NCBI GenBank assembly: GCA_037951105.1
Contig: JBAMJV010003008.1
Location: 157,001-221,000 of the forward strand
Length of the DNA stretch: 64,000 nt
Direction of reading: 5' to 3'
Origin: Echinarachnius parma
Lineage: Eukaryota; Echinodermata; Echinoidea; Clypeasteroida; Echinarachniidae
Part shown: piece by piece, positions 11,820-22,032 of the stretch
How the letters are laid out: each line of letters opens with the position of its first letter
Position numbering within the stretch: position 1 is the first letter of the stretch
Translations under genes and position numbers: made by a program
The notes under the pieces: model-generated
Databases searched by the model: none
The model's input: the letters and a program-made list of their open reading frames with translations, nothing else
Told to the model about the DNA's origin: nothing

Positions 11820-12170
11820 TCAAATGTGATGCATCCCTGTACATTTAGATGCAGATTTATCTCCGTGTATGACGTGGCTTGAAAAGATGATATCAGGCCT
11901 CGTGGGTATCGGTGTGACGCAATCCGCGCGGATTCGAGGGAATTTCAATTTTCGGAGAACGGATCGGGTGAATTGTCTTACAGCTGTCTGCTGGATACCT
12001 TTCTAGTTTCTTGCGCGTCATTCCGTTTCTTGCAGACCTGTGTATATGGCTGATGGGTTTGTAGATGGATGGGTGCGATGCGACGAGCATTAAGGGATCT
12101 TCAGGCGCTTTCTTTTTGCGAATCGTTTCAATCTCTCCTCTTAGATCGAGGTTTCTATAAATCTTGTCTG
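11820..12170. other. Low-copy, CpG-containing block upstream of the gene
   Basis: This block is noticeably richer in G+C and CpG ('gacgcaatccgcgcggattcg', 'gcgatgcgacgagc') than its surroundings and contains none of the window's repeat families. It lies about 4.7 kb upstream of exon 1. It could be a distal regulatory element or an alternative 5' exon. Neither a coding frame nor splice sites can be defended. Confidence 0.35.
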
Positions 12171-12259
12171 AATTTTTTTTTCAGAGAAATGGCTGGATGG
12201 TGGGAGTAGATGTAATGTATGTATATTGGAGGTGTGCACTATCTGGTTTATCTTGCCCT

Positions 12260-13700
12260 TCATTTTGTCCATTGCAGGTGTTGCGTAAACTTCTTAAAGA
12301 GATTTATATGGACGTAAATTTGTGACGCAGAGAGCATTTATGGGATATTTGGGCTTTGCCAATACAGTACATTTCATTTGTCTCTGTACAATCAAGATGT
12401 TCACTAATGTTAAAGAATGATAATGTAAGGAGTAACTGGGAGGTTTTTGATTTATTGTTTATTTTGTTTAACTGTCAGTTGCAGATGTTACTCAAAAGAG
12501 GTTTACAGGGATGTTTAAAGTTATGATCCAGAGAGCATGAGCAAGATATATTTAGGCTATATAACAAATCATTTCATTTTTTTCTTTAAGATCAAGATAT
12601 ACCATAATTTCAAAGAGATGATAATACTAAAGGAGTATGTTGGAGGTGTTTGATTTATTGTTTATTTTGTTTTACTGTCAGTTGCAGATGTTAATCAAAG
12701 AGGTTTAATACGGATGTATAGTTTATGACGCAGAGAGCATTATATAAACAATATATTTAGGCTTTACCAAATCATTTCAATTAAGCAAGACATCCCATAA
12801 CTTTATAAGAAAGGAAATAAGGAGTCTCTTGGATGTGGTTGATGTATTGTTCATTTTGCTAATATCATTCTGTCTGTTGCTTGTGTAACTCAAAAAGATT
12901 TATAAGGATGTTAAGTTTTGACGCACAGACACTGACGGCATTGAATAATTATGGTTTTGCAAACCATTTCTGCCTCCTGTAAGAAATGACAGGAGTATCT
13001 TTATTTTAAGGTGTCTTTTATTTATATGTATTGTTTATTTTACTCGTCATTCTGTCAGTTATATGTATTACTCAAAGAGATTTATACCGATGGAAACGTT
13101 ACTTTAATATGACACATGGAATAAGTTTTGAATATAAATATACAGGCTTTTCTGAATCATTTTCCATCTTTTCTCTATATTGTTTGTTAATCTTTTACAA
13201 AAATCAGAGAAATTACTTGATAGAGGTGGTATCCTTGAGGCATCTTAATTCTAGCTTATCTTGCTCATCTTTGTGACTGCTGGAGGTAATACTCTGTAAA
13301 TGCACAGAGTTTGACAAGTGTATTTAGACTGAAGAGAATAATTTTGATCTGCCTCTTAGATCTAGGGTCTGATCATTCCTTTTCGGAGTTTGCTGAAAAA
13401 CGATGGATATTGAGAGTATCTTTGAGGCATCTGATTTCTTATTTATCTTGCCTAGATTATTTCTTTTAGTTGCAGGCGTTAGTCAAAAAAGTTTGCATGA
13501 TTATTAAATGGTATGACGTAGAAAGCATTAAAGAGATATTGAGGCTTTAGCAATGACTCTTTCCTCAGAGGATAGATCTCTTTTAGTTGCAGGCATTACT
13601 TAAAGAAGTTTGCATGATTGTTAAACGTTATGACGTAGAAAGCATTAAAGGGATATTCGGGCTTTTGCAAGATCGGCTAAACATTTCCTCAGCGAATAGA
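12260..13700. repeat. Degenerate tandem array, ~200-bp unit
   Basis: Six or seven units share 'gttgcagatgttactcaaa', 'gaggttta', 'tatgacgcagagagcatta', 'ggctttgcaa' and 'tgatttattgtttattttgtt'. Unit starts are near 12278, 12478, 12681, 12880, 13060, 13480 and 13588. The units are diverged, so the array is old. Confidence 0.75.
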
Positions 13701-15180
13701 TCTCTTGATCCTCTCTTGTACATACTTAGTACATGTAGATGTTTGTGAAAATTTAAGTGTTTATCCACGTGCATACTGTCAAACATAAATCAGTATGGAT
13801 GGAGCCAAGGAATGGTGACTGTTGCGGGAACTTGAACGGTTGAAAGGGTCCTCAAAATGATGTCATCATGCTACAGATGTCTTCTGTGGATGTGACAATC
13901 AGCTAAAAGATGCATTTTTAGAGTGGTAAACAAAACGAGCAGTTTAAAGGTGTGTTACACTTCAACCTTCATCGTTCAAGATAGCTGATTCGCATATTTG
14001 ATGAATTGATTGTGATGAAGCAGTTGACAGAAAGGGTGCAAATTATACATTCAGGATAATAATGGACATCGTGGCCAAAAGTTGGCAGTTTGTTGCCTAT
14101 AATTATCGCTTTGTAATGATAAGAAATAAATATATTAGGAATTCTGATCAAAATTGAAGGTAGTTTTTCCTTAATTACTTTTAATGACAAGGACAATATG
14201 TAGGAATGATGGAGCCGTATTTATTTATGACCAGAGAGATCTGGCGCCAAGGACCACATCTTAACCTACACAGGACTGGTCACAAAATTTACTTGGGCTT
14301 ATAATGGTTCTATCGATGGAGAATACATGTTATAGCAAAATCAATCAGTCCTGAATGAGTTAATAATGAGTGTAGAAGCGTCCTTCATTGGTAATTTGCA
14401 CTTTGCAGGTCTCAAAAGGCTTTACGATAGATAAGTGACACATTTTGAGTGTGACCTCTCGGCAATTTTCTCATTGTTTTACTAAGTCATCAAGAATCGT
14501 TACCCCGTATTAATATGTCGTTTGAAGGTGTATTAGTGCTTAGTGTACTGCTGTTGTTATTTATAGGAACACTATCAATGTACATTTAGCTCTAGCGATG
14601 ATTATCCCACTGATTATGGCACCCACGTCTTTTTTTTTCTCTGATGAAAAGGTTTGCTAATAATTGATGCACATACATGTATTTGTGGTAATAATGGTTA
14701 TTAAAGTGCCCATGTACAACGACATGTATTATGAGGGGTCAACCTAAATGTAGGCCAGATCCATGTATTAGGGAGTTGTCTCATATCACTAAATAGCGTG
14801 AACGGACGCCCGACGGATAGAAAATTTGCAATAACAAAAATTATCCGGTGGTGAAAGTTGGCCCTTATTGCTGCATGCACAAAACTTTCCACAAGATAAA
14901 ACAACAGACATCGCTAAGCCACCATGCTCGGTTCTTATGAGTATACATATTATAATATGACAGGGTTCAAAGACTTTACTTTGCCTAATAGGCTAAAGAA
15001 ATGTATTGTGCCTTAGAAACATAGACAAACTTGTTTCAAGTTTAATATTCCCCTAGACATACCAGGACTCATGGTAGGCAATTAAGTGAGGGAAGACAAC
15101 CTTTTGGAGATTAAAGAAAAGGGTAGAGTTAATTGCACTAATTACCGTGAAGACGTGAAGAGGTGATTAACAACACATGT
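13701..15180. other. No gene or repeat array recognised
   Basis: About 1.5 kb of low-copy AT-rich sequence. The short minus-strand frames (13969-14196, 14701-14904) lack recognisable domains and splice signals. Confidence 0.45.
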
Positions 15181-15182
15181 AT

Positions 15183-15330
15183 GATCGTATTGCTACTTTC
15201 AATTAGCTCATTAAAGGGGTAGTTGAGTTTTGGTATAGAGGGCGCTACACAAAATAATTTTATGGTCGTATTGCTACTTTAAATTAGCTCATTAAACACT
15301 CTACAGAGGTGAATTACAGTTTTGGATAAT
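15183..15330. repeat. Two-copy duplication with TTAA-MITE fragment
   Basis: 'tcgtattgctacttt' and 'attagctcattaaa' occur twice with an ~81-bp period (from about 15187 and 15268). Between them is the MITE end 'ttaaaggggtagttgagttttgg' with 'agagggcgct', related to 56319-56881. Confidence 0.6.
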
Positions 15331-15370
15331 TATTCAATTTTTTTTTCCCCTTAAAATCTTACAAGTTTAG

Positions 15371-15665
15371 GTTTGTGTGCATGTGTGTGCTCCATTTGAG
15401 AATGTGTGTTTGTGTATTTTATTTCAAACCGAGTAGTATAATTGTGTGCATATTGTATTAAATGTGCGTATGTGTTTGTTTAAAGTATGTGTGTGTGTGT
15501 GTGTATGGCGCACATGTCTGTGTGTGTATGGCGCACATGTCTGTGTGTGTGTCTGTGTGTGTGTGTGTATGTGAGTGTTTGCAGGCATGTGTATGTATGT
15601 GTGTTTGTGTGTGAGTATGTTTGTGTGTTTTTTATGTAATTGTGTCTGCATTCTATGTGTGTAAA
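15371..15665. repeat. (TG)n-rich microsatellite
   Basis: About 300 bp of TG repeats with interruptions, including two copies of 'tgtgtatggcgcacatgtc'. The minus-strand frames of alternating His-Thr are translations of this tract. Potential Z-DNA. Confidence 0.9.
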
Positions 15666-16279
15666 GGACATGTAATAAAACCACAGTAATGATGTGTAAC
15701 TTACATCCAGATAATCATGTATGTTTAATACATTGGTCTAATAATATTACAAGCTTTGTTGGAATGAGGAAATAACAAACCTTATTGTTTGTTGTCAGTA
15801 GTATGACTGTAATGTGTAGTATTGCATAGTCAATGGACATTAGGGGAAAACTTTTGTTTATTCAGTTTTTTTTTATTGAAATACAAACCATAATCATCAC
15901 TGTTCCAAGAAGAGATCAATACAAAATTTTCTTTTGTGTCTGTCTTCATGTTTCAGACAGCAAATAATTAATCGTGATTAAATTGGAAAGAACACACAGA
16001 ACTGCACTGGCGGATTAATTTCTTGTAAATTTAGATATATGTTGTTCTTATATTGCTAAAGAAAATAATTAACATATACCCGACGGGCAATGTCTAATAT
16101 TCAAGATGTAGTGTGACTGTCATAAATTTGCAGTAAATGATTCAATAAGGTTTTATTCAATATCTTTGTGACTTGGTCAGATATATATGTTTATAATGTA
16201 ATGCTGATCAATGTATTCATAGTATGTTTCTCCATATATACATTTGTTCTCCCTATCCTGCAGTGACATATACATGGAG
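15666..16279. other. Upstream flank, no gene recognised
   Basis: AT-rich DNA between the TG microsatellite and the promoter block. No repeat family member or exon was identified. Confidence 0.45.
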
Positions 16280-16842
16280 TGGTGTCGGCATACAATCCTT
16301 CAGGCTTCGCTGAGTAGTACTCTGGGTCGTAAATAGGATTAGCGCGTCCGAGTCTCGGCTATGTATCGGCAAAGCGTGGACAAATGCTAACGAAGGATCG
16401 GACTGGGGGAAGGCACAAAGAGCAGGAGAAAGGGAGAGATAGTACTGTAGTAGATCGTAGTAGCGGAAGAAGTGTGCCATCCAAGCGGAAAGTCAAAATT
16501 GAATTGGAGCGTTTCCATTACGGATTTGGCAGTTTCACGCGGCACCTAAATACTTGGGTAGACGCCTCCGTGCAGCAGCGGTAGTAACGCAAAGCCAGTC
16601 ATCGTCGTACATGTAGATGGTACCAAGTGGTCTGCTTTTTTAACAAAGGATCTTACTATATTTTGAGGATTATATATATATCAACTTGCTTTGTGTCTCA
16701 GCACTCAGGGAAATTGTTTTGTTTTTTAGCGCGGTGTATCTATCTATATTCTCTTTGGATTAATTATTCGGAGCGGCAGCAGTGAGGATTTTTATAGCGA
16801 GCTGAACACCAACCCGTTTGCGGGATCCAGTCCTAAGGAGCC
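16280..16842 (+). promoter_or_regulatory. Candidate promoter and 5' leader
   Basis: Directly upstream of exon 1 the sequence becomes CpG-richer ('gcgcgtccgagtctcgg', 'tttcacgcggcac') and free of the window's repeat families. A TATATATATA run at 16671-16680 lies about 29 bp before the A of 'ctcagcact' at 16700, a spacing typical of TATA box and initiator. From 16700 to the start codon there is no ATG. An alternative reading is that 'gttttgttttttag', ending at about 16729, is a 3' splice site and that an upstream leader exon lies within 16300-16620. The sequence alone does not separate these. Confidence 0.45.
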
Positions 16843-16906
16843 ATGGCGCTGCTGTGGGATAAACTGAGTCCCAACGAGTTTGAGGTCTTGCTGGACTACG
16901 TCAGCT
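16843..16906 (+). CDS. First coding exon, probable EF-hand (type I) diacylglycerol kinase
   Basis: The ATG sits in a strong Kozak context (ggagccATGg). It is preceded in frame by TAA at 16834-16836, so it is the earliest possible start. Twenty-one codons follow, ending in one base of a split codon before GTAAGT, a consensus 5' splice site (16907). The peptide includes LSPNEFEVLLDYVS. Human DGK alpha, beta and gamma begin with a similar short stretch (L-S/T-P-x-E/D-F-x-x-L-Q-K-Y), after which the DGK N-terminal domain, EF hands, C1 domains and kinase catalytic region follow. Such enzymes phosphorylate diacylglycerol to phosphatidic acid and end its signalling. The split codon begins with T, compatible with the Tyr usual at the next position. 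No later exon was found in the window, so the gene would have a first intron of at least 47 kb. The family call rests on about 14 residues. Confidence 0.6.
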
Positions 16907-17217
16907 GTAAGTACACTCATTCATTGCATTTATTATTTTATATATGTTTTTATTCATATTATGTGACTATATTGATATTTTGTATTTATTCTTTTCCCTA
17001 CATATAGAGGTTAGTATAATTTCTAAATCTTATACCCTCTTTAAGTATACAAGTTATTAGAAAAGTACACTTGAATAGTCTTTACATGTAGTATTTATTG
17101 TGTTGTACTATACATTTTTCATAAATTACTATCATCATTTAATACATACAAGCAATTAGATAATTTGTATACAATTATGTGAATCATCATTGGTATAATA
17201 TAGCATTGTAAGTGCTT
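16907..17217 (+). other. Start of intron 1
   Basis: Begins with GTAAGTAC. AT-rich and without repeats up to the MITE at 17218. From here to the window end I see only intronic or intergenic material if exon 1 is correct. Confidence 0.5.
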
Positions 17218-17532
17218 GGGGGTGTTTCACAAAGATCCTAAGCTGAACTTAACTCAAAGTTGGACTTAGAAATTATGGAAAGCCATTAGTTACTTAGAAA
17301 CAATTTTGTAAAAAAAATGTTTGAAAGGCATAAGATGTTGATACAAATCATTGATATTTTCTATTATCAAGGGGATTTCATCTGCTTGATGTAAAATTTA
17401 TGAAAAGTCTAAAAAATACTTGCATTTTTTTCTTCGGAATACATTTTATTTCAAGGCTACAAGTGGCTTTCCATGATTTTTAAGTCCAACTTAAGAGTTA
17501 AATTCAACTTAGGATCTTTGTGAAACACCCCC
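17218..17532. mobile_element. MITE, GGGGGTGTTTCACAAAG termini, complete
   Basis: The left end gggggtgtttcacaaagatc, followed by ctaagctgaacttaactc, is mirrored by gagttaaattcaacttagga then tctttgtgaaacaccccc. Total 315 bp, with interior 'aattatggaaagccatt' facing 'aagtggctttccatgat'. A second full copy is at 52816-53124 and a truncated one at 45986-46430. Target duplications are not obvious, so the superfamily is unassigned. Confidence 0.85.
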
Positions 17533-18116
17533 ACGATCTTATGAAGATGTGAACATGTGTAACGAGCTTCGCTCACTTGTTGTATTTTACGCTGATCTTT
17601 CAGTCCTTATAACCCTTTTTATGCTTCAAGTGCCAACTGCCATGTACGCTACTAGTGTGCTTTTTGTGCATTGTAATGTGTGCATATTGTACATATTGTC
17701 ATCAATGGGTAACATAATATCTATCTTGTAACCTATTATGTGTGCTAGGTCAACAAAACTGTTTTTCTTTTCTTTTTTACACGTTAACTTACCCTGGAAA
17801 GACACATTGTAATTTAAGTAATGCTCAGCTAGGATAGCTTTAAAACGCTCATGTAAGATGATGAATGGCCACCTGTGATATGAGCAGGTTATAATGTACA
17901 CAACATTTTACACTCGGGTTTTTTATATTAATACTTGCATTTAAAACACAGTGTATAGTGAATACGCTGTGCACAATTGGCAAGCAGCATGAGTTTCATG
18001 TGATAGATACATGTACCTACTTTTGCCATATTATCTCACAAAGACACAGTCATTTACGATCATAGTCATGTAGTGAAATCCATGAAAACACTTTTACCAT
18101 AGAGCTACATTAGTTA
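17533..18116. other. No gene recognised
   Basis: AT-rich intron-like sequence. Frames at 17549-17731 and 17626-17901 have no domain evidence. Confidence 0.45.
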
Positions 18117-18806
18117 TGACATCATATCTTGCGCTTGTACTGTAGCACGTGTAGTCTCATACTGGAATGAAGTATGCCGCAAATGGCGTGGCGGGTTTCA
18201 TGCAGCCCTTCACACACAAACTATTGAGCCGGTTGTGACATCATTTTTTTTATGAATGCACTTGTAGCATGTGTAGCTACTAAGCTGGGACATCATGTAA
18301 CATACATGCTACAAATTATGGGTTTTATGTAATACCTACTTGAACATATTAAATACTAATTAAAGTATTTGTTACTTGGTACTCTGCAAAGACACATTCA
18401 ATTTTGATTTACATTATCTTTACATAGTGGAGCCAATGTTTACACTAACCATACATTCGTATATCTATAGCCAAATGTGACATCATTTTTGTATTAAATG
18501 CACTTTTAACACATGTATGTTGTATAGTTTATACTGGAATAACATAATGCATGCTGCAAATGACGTGTAGCATTGATTGGTTAGGCTACATGTGCGATAC
18601 CTAGTAGCTTTTCTAATTTGGTGTCTGCAAAGACACGTTCTCATTTACATAAATTATGCATTATAATGCACTTAAATGCACAAACTATCCATAGATAGAG
18701 CTTGATGTATGACATCATTTTTGTAATCTTGTAGCATGTGTACGTATAGTACATCTAGTTTATACTGGAATAACATGCCGCAAATGACGTGTAACATTGA
18801 TGGGCT
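18117..18806. repeat. Degenerate tandem repeats, irregular 120-240-bp spacing
   Basis: Four units share 'tgacatcat', 'tgtagcatgtgta', 'tactggaataacat', 'tgccgcaaatgacgtgta', and 'gcgatacctact'. Units start near 18117, 18237, 18478 and 18711. Confidence 0.7.
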
Positions 18807-19144
18807 ACATGCGATACCTACTCGGTCATGCCTGGGATTTTAAGTGATGACGGACATTTCCATAAGTCGACTGCGTGAAAAAATAAGCACATGTAATGTA
18901 ATGTATGCCTAGCCTCCTATCAAGGAATTAGGAAATTGTCTTAATTTTCTTGTGCAGATTTGCAGTCAAATCTTTACATGCGATACCTACTCGGTCATGC
19001 CTGGGATTTTAAGTGATGACGGACATTTCCATAAGTCGACTGCGTGAAAAAATAAGCACATGTAATGTAATGTATGCCTAGCCTCCTATCAAGGAATTAG
19101 GAAATTGTCTTAATTTTCTTGTGCAGATTTGCAGTCAAATCTTA
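18807..19144. repeat. Perfect 169-bp tandem duplication
   Basis: The segment starting 'acatgcgatacctactcgg' at 18807 repeats at 18976 with no difference that I can see, through 'cagtcaaatctt'. Perfect identity amid otherwise diverged repeats means a very recent duplication or an assembly artefact. Confidence 0.9.
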
Positions 19145-19631
19145 TATTGCGCCAATTCCAGCTCTTGTATTGACCATTTTGCTCAGGTCGCAGTTGGGAC
19201 TATCTACACAAAGCAAGAGAAGAAAAATACATATGTACATAAATATAGCCCACCTGCCTATAGTAGCCGCCGAAAGTGGTCCAACTTTAGAGAACAGCAT
19301 AGTTGTCCATTGTGGATGGCGTGGCCCAGAAGTAAACACAACATATTTTAGTTGCTAACTAGGGTTAACTTAGTGGGTACCTAAGGCTTACCCAGTTGAC
19401 CCTAGTTGGGGACTAGGAAAACTGTTTGTTGCTCAATAAACTGCACATCAAAATTACACATAGCAAGGAACTAAGCTACCTGGGTTTCATGAATATGGGG
19501 CCTGATGGACACTCTACAAACTTAATTTAAAATGTCTATTCTGATACTTGCCACTTGTCAAATGTCAGCTTTATTTGCCCTTGAAAATGGTGAGAAGAGT
19601 GATAATGAATGAGGTACTGTAGCTGAACATC
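19145..19631. repeat. Dispersed repeat fragment (19348-19503) and unassigned flank
   Basis: 19348-19503 shares 'ccctagttgggga', 'tgtttgttgctcaataaa' and 'tttcatgaatatgggg' with 9640-9775. Flanking sequence is unassigned. The overlapping 60-80-codon frames on both strands at 19119-19358 show no domain. Confidence 0.45.
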
Positions 19632-19635
19632 AAAC

Positions 19636-19970
19636 AGATCGAACACACATGTGTTACAAAAATAGCAATAATAGCACACTATGTTTGTAACATTTGATTA
19701 ATGAAATATAGAGTGAACACACATACAAAAATAGCAATAATCGCACACACGTATGTTTGTTAAAATGATCAATGAAATATATAGGGGGTCGAACAGAGTG
19801 AACACACATACAAAAATAGCAATAATTGCACACACGTATGTTTGTTAAAATGATCAATGAAATATATAGGGGGTCAGACAGAGTGAACACACACATACAA
19901 AAATAGAAATAATTGCACACATGTATGTGCATGTATGTTTGTTAAATGATCAATCAAATATTGAGGGTCT
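19636..19970. repeat. Minisatellite, ~85-bp unit, four copies
   Basis: Units share 'gaacacacatacaaaaatag', 'caataattgcacacacgtat', 'gtttgttaaaatgatcaatg' and 'aaatatatagggggtc'. Starts are near 19638, 19714, 19800 and 19884. The minus-strand 92-codon frame is the translated repeat. Confidence 0.88.
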
Positions 19971-20619
19971 AGGGATTTTCCCCGTTTGAGAAATGTAATT
20001 ACTGTTGACCTTGAAGATTGGCTAACACATATGAAACCAGGTTGGAAAACAAATCTTGTAACTTGTGGGCCCTGAAAGAAAGATCTTAATGGACACATAC
20101 TACAATATAAGTTATTTGTCCCTTTTTGATCAGTTAATAGAGAAATCACATTTGTCCCCCTTCTTTTTTCCCCTCAAAATCGCTAACGTCTAGTCTCGAC
20201 GTTTAGCGGTAGCTGCACACGTCGACCAACACACATCGTTCAATATAAAATGTAACCGGCATGTGTGTACATATATGTACGTGTCATCGATAACGATGGC
20301 ACATGTGTACATATAAGGTACGATCGAAGCTATTAAAATACTACGGAAGTAAGAGGCCGAACTATAACTTTTTTGTGTGTATCGCGGTGTAATCAGCGTA
20401 TTTGGTATTAGTATTGATTTTAAATCAAGTGCGGAATTAACTTTAACACAAGAGGGCACCCACAGACACACTTTAGTAATACAAAAATGAGAATGTGATG
20501 TTTGGTTAAAATAATTATTCAATAGAGAGATCATCAAAAACAATGTTAAAACCATTTTGGTATATTTTCAAAAATGTGTAGGATTTCTAAAAAATAAAAG
20601 TGGTCCAATGGTTAACGTT
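19971..20619. other. No gene recognised
   Basis: Includes the 121-codon minus-strand frame at 20190-20555, which has no recognisable domain, codon bias or splice context. An 'acatgtgtacatat' / 'gtgtgtacatatatgtacgtgt' cluster occurs at about 20258-20318. Confidence 0.45.
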
Positions 20620-20770
20620 TATTCCCATCAGATATATTTATGGATATTTCAGCTGTTTCTGAACCGATTTTGATAATTTTACAAAGATGATTCTACAGGT
20701 ATCTAAAATTGTGTGCTCTTCAAAATTGTATGCATAATTGTTCATTGTCTCACAAATTAATTATAAATGT
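20620..20770 (-). mobile_element. Interior fragment of TTAA MITE (AGTTGAGTTTTG type)
   Basis: 'atatttatggatatttcagc' and 'tgtttctgaaccgattttga' then 'acaaagatgatt' match the reverse complement of the interior of 56319-56881. Termini are missing. Confidence 0.6.
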
Positions 20771-21194
20771 TTTAATTTAAAGCATGTCATTAGCGTGGGG
20801 ATATATAGTTCGCAAGCTTCATTTCAGCAGAGTTCACCTATTAAGCTTGCTGCTAGCTAGTCACAAGCTAGCCGCAAGCTTGTTGCTGGCTTGCAACACA
20901 CTTAGATTTCTGTAGGGGGAATATTGAGTACTGCATTAAATACAAAAGTACACTGTACATACTGTACCAGTGGTCCATGTTTGTTATTTGAAACTGGCAT
21001 TTCAACTAATCACCCAGTGAAACTGACTCAAGGACACTTTAATCAGACTGGCTGTCATTTTCCATACTAGTTCCCTCGCAATGACCAGTTTAATTTGCTA
21101 CTTAAAGGTAATCTTTGAGTATTGGTTCTTCATACAGTATATATTTCATTATTGTTCATTGTGTCTCTTTTTGTGCATAATTGACTTAAAACAC
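20771..21194. other. No gene; short GCAAGCTT-type repeats
   Basis: Around 20812-20895, 'caagctt', 'gctagc' and 'caagctagc' palindromic words repeat several times. Otherwise unassigned AT-rich DNA. Confidence 0.45.
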
Positions 21195-21479
21195 AATTTT
21201 TGCCCATTGTGGCAAGTAAAAATTGTGAATTGTTACATTTTAATTGCGAGAAGAGAAAATTGAATTGACCCCCACAAAACAGCGTGGAAAAAAAAGAGAA
21301 AAGTTTAAATGTGCGAGGTAGCTTAAAATAATCTGCTTGTCAAATTTGTATCTTGTTTCTATATGGGATTTACATGTCAGGAATTGCATTTTCTCTCCTG
21401 GTTGAACAGAAATGTTAGTTGCCCGATCGGGCAATCAACTTGCCCCGGGTAATAGGGCAAGTGCTAGTGTCGAGCCCTG
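21195..21479. mobile_element. CAGGGCTCGACAC-family MITE
   Basis: The right end is 'gggcaagtgctagtgtcgagccctg', preceded by 'ttgcccgatcgggcaatcaa'. The left end is degraded ('tgcccattgtggcaagtaaaaa'). The family is shared with 28.8 and 60.9 kb. Confidence 0.65.
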
Positions 21480-21656
21480 CCTAAATCACTCTAAAGTTTA
21501 CGGTACTTCTTTGAATGTTGTAATTGAATAGTAGAGTAAATTGTAATTGTAAATGTAGAGTGTGTTGTGTATAATCCATCAGTATCGATGCTAAATTAGT
21601 GCGGTGATTCCACCGGCCACCCCCATCCTACACACAACCACCTCCCTTAAAGGGAC

Positions 21657-22032
21657 TTAGTAACATTGTCCAAATCCTCAAAATAAAATTGTAATTCTAG
21701 CGGTTCCCTTATACCTTGTTGTATTCGTATTAACAATAAAATCATGGGACAGGTTTCGGTTTTTCGAATTTCCCTTTCGTTACAAAGATATGTATGATTG
21801 AAGTATTCAGATAAGAAAAACTCCGGGCGAGTTTTTCTTCCGTGTACAAAGTGAGTGCAGTGAGTTACTGAATATCACTTTGCATTTTCGCTCATTACTT
21901 GGCCATACAATGTCCATTTGACTTGAAATTTTCACTCAATACCCTGTGGACATATGAGATAACAACAATATACATTGCATCAACCATTTATCACTTTTTG
22001 CACATGTCAACAAAGTTACTAGATCCCTTTAA
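21657..22032 (+). mobile_element. TTAA MITE (AGGGATCTAGTAAC type), complete
   Basis: TTAA lies at both ends. The left end reads AAGGGACTTAGTAACATTG and the right CAAAGTTACTAGATCCCTT, giving TIRs of about 18 bp. Length 376 bp. It lies at the diverged start of the satellite array. Confidence 0.85.

Noticed and set aside
15424-15684. His-Thr repeat protein on the minus strand
   Set aside because: Translation of a TG microsatellite.
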